Source of the DNA: Deltaproteobacteria bacterium
GTDB lineage: Bacteria > Myxococcota > B64-G9
Direction of reading: 5' to 3'
DNA: 5,726 bases
Assembly: GCA_030591745.1 (NCBI GenBank)
Contig: JAUVAM010000292.1
Coordinates: 1 to 5,726, forward strand
Part shown: positions 5,148 to 5,726 of the stretch, one piece after another
Layout of the letters: each line of letters starts with the position of its first letter
How positions within the stretch are numbered: position 1 is the first letter of the stretch
The notes under the pieces: model-generated
Databases searched by the model: none
What the model saw: the letters and a program-made list of their open reading frames with translations, nothing else
What the model was told of the DNA's origin: nothing
Made by a program: the position numbers and the translations under genes

Positions 5148-5726
5148 CTATTGGTGAAATTCCAGGAAGTGAAGTTTGTTGGCTTGCTCGGGGTCTCTGA
5201 ACACGACGTAGGCTCGGCCCGCTCCGTCGAGGGCGAGGGAAACATACGAAGCTGCAACGCCGATGACGCCGAGCTGCTCCCATGCCGAAATGTTATCGTA
5301 GCGATACAGCACAAAGCTGCCTTGATCCGCGACCACGAGATAGAGGTTGTTGGCCTGGTCGTAGACCAGGTCGCCGATTGCGTCCACGCTGGTCGATGCG
5401 GGGCCGCCTAAGTCCATCCACTGATGGGCCTCCCAACGAGACACGGTGGCCGCCCCGCCGACGATGCCGGCGATGGTGGGTCGTTCCTTGCTGCTGTCGA
5501 CGACGGTAAGCGCCCTGTAGCCTGTCTGGAAGGGAGCATCAGGCCAAACATTCCAGGCGTGGCCGGTGTATTCTCTTATGTACATGCTGTTCGAATAGGT
5601 GATCGCGACCAGGGGCATGTTGTCGAAGTCGACGGCCATGGAAAAACTACCGGTGTTGTTGTTGAAAACCTGGCCCAAGTCCTCCCAGCCACTGCCTGTG
5701 TACTTGGAGGCATGGGGGCGCTGCAC
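5148..5726 (-). CDS. Beta-propeller-like protein, C-terminal part (5' end beyond window)
   Basis: 192 codons are visible and the frame is open to the window edge; the first codon, GTG, has no visible RBS and is more likely an internal Val. The visible part is built of repeats of about 45 residues: aromatic-rich YxxxxWxxLG-type segments recur with Trp at residues 14, 58, 103 and 149 (spacings 44, 45, 46). Each is followed by a strand such as MAVDFDNMPLVAIT, LTVVDSSKERPTIAG, LVYDQANNLYLVVAD or LALDGAGRAYVVFRD. This periodicity fits four blades of a beta-propeller, with LHFLEFHQ as a last strand that could close the ring. Neither cysteines nor catalytic residues are evident. Such proteins are commonly exported and bind ligands or partners, but the signal peptide, if any, is outside the window. 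The lipoprotein gene follows 14 nt downstream, indicating an operon. Confidence 0.8.
   Translation of the reverse strand: MQRPHASKYTGSGWEDLGQVFNNNTGSFSMAVDFDNMPLVAITYSNSMYIREYTGHAWNVWPDAPFQTGYRALTVVDSSKERPTIAGIVGGAATVSRWEAHQWMDLGGPASTSVDAIGDLVYDQANNLYLVVADQGSFVLYRYDNISAWEQLGVIGVAASYVSLALDGAGRAYVVFRDPEQANKLHFLEFHQ

Noticed and set aside
5134..5283. N-terminal extension of the lipoprotein
   Set aside because: It would overlap the propeller-like gene in another frame, is Arg-rich, and would bury the type II signal peptide 50 residues inside the protein.

Overview
The window reads as bacterial chromosome: moderately GC-rich, with short gaps between genes, recognisable Shine-Dalgarno sites, an Sec-exported protein and a lipoprotein. 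Long repetitive secreted proteins (parallel beta-helix, beta-propeller-like), a lipoprotein and scattered GTGCCAGGCAC palindromes would fit a Gram-negative of the old 'delta-proteobacterial' type such as Myxococcota or relatives. That placement is inference; no marker gene is present. There are five protein genes and no rRNA, tRNA, CRISPR array or transposase.

Layout. (1) 6-2828, minus strand: a 940-residue exported protein made of two homologous parallel beta-helix modules separated by a small unrelated domain. (2) 2829-3051: the upstream region of that gene, crowded with small repeats: an 11-bp palindrome, a perfect 15-bp tandem duplication, and three copies of a REP-like palindromic motif. 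(3) 3052-3432 (possibly to 3465), minus strand: a YajD-family HNH nuclease. (4) 3466-3577: the divergent region between yajD and fic, with a further palindrome copy, a C8/G8 run and a possible yajD promoter. A 27-bp sequence is perfectly repeated in direct orientation on both sides of yajD (2974-3000 and 3487-3513). (5) 3578-4597, plus strand: a 339-residue Fic adenylyltransferase with an N-terminal self-inhibitory motif, a perfect HPFADGNGRMGR active site, a triplicated SDQV linker and a winged-helix-like C-terminus. (6) 4594-5133, minus strand: a 179-residue lipoprotein whose stop codon overlaps the fic stop codon. (7) 5148-5726, minus strand: the C-terminal part of a beta-propeller-like protein that runs off the window and is probably co-transcribed with the lipoprotein, 14 nt apart.

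How they may work together. The propeller protein and lipoprotein look like a two-gene envelope operon. The beta-helix protein is a second, separate exported product. Between them lies a nuclease/Fic pair, divergently transcribed and bordered by repeats, which looks more like an accessory insertion than part of the envelope programme. The most unusual structure is the repeat-bracketed yajD gene. The rest belongs to recognisable families, with some uncharacterised domains.
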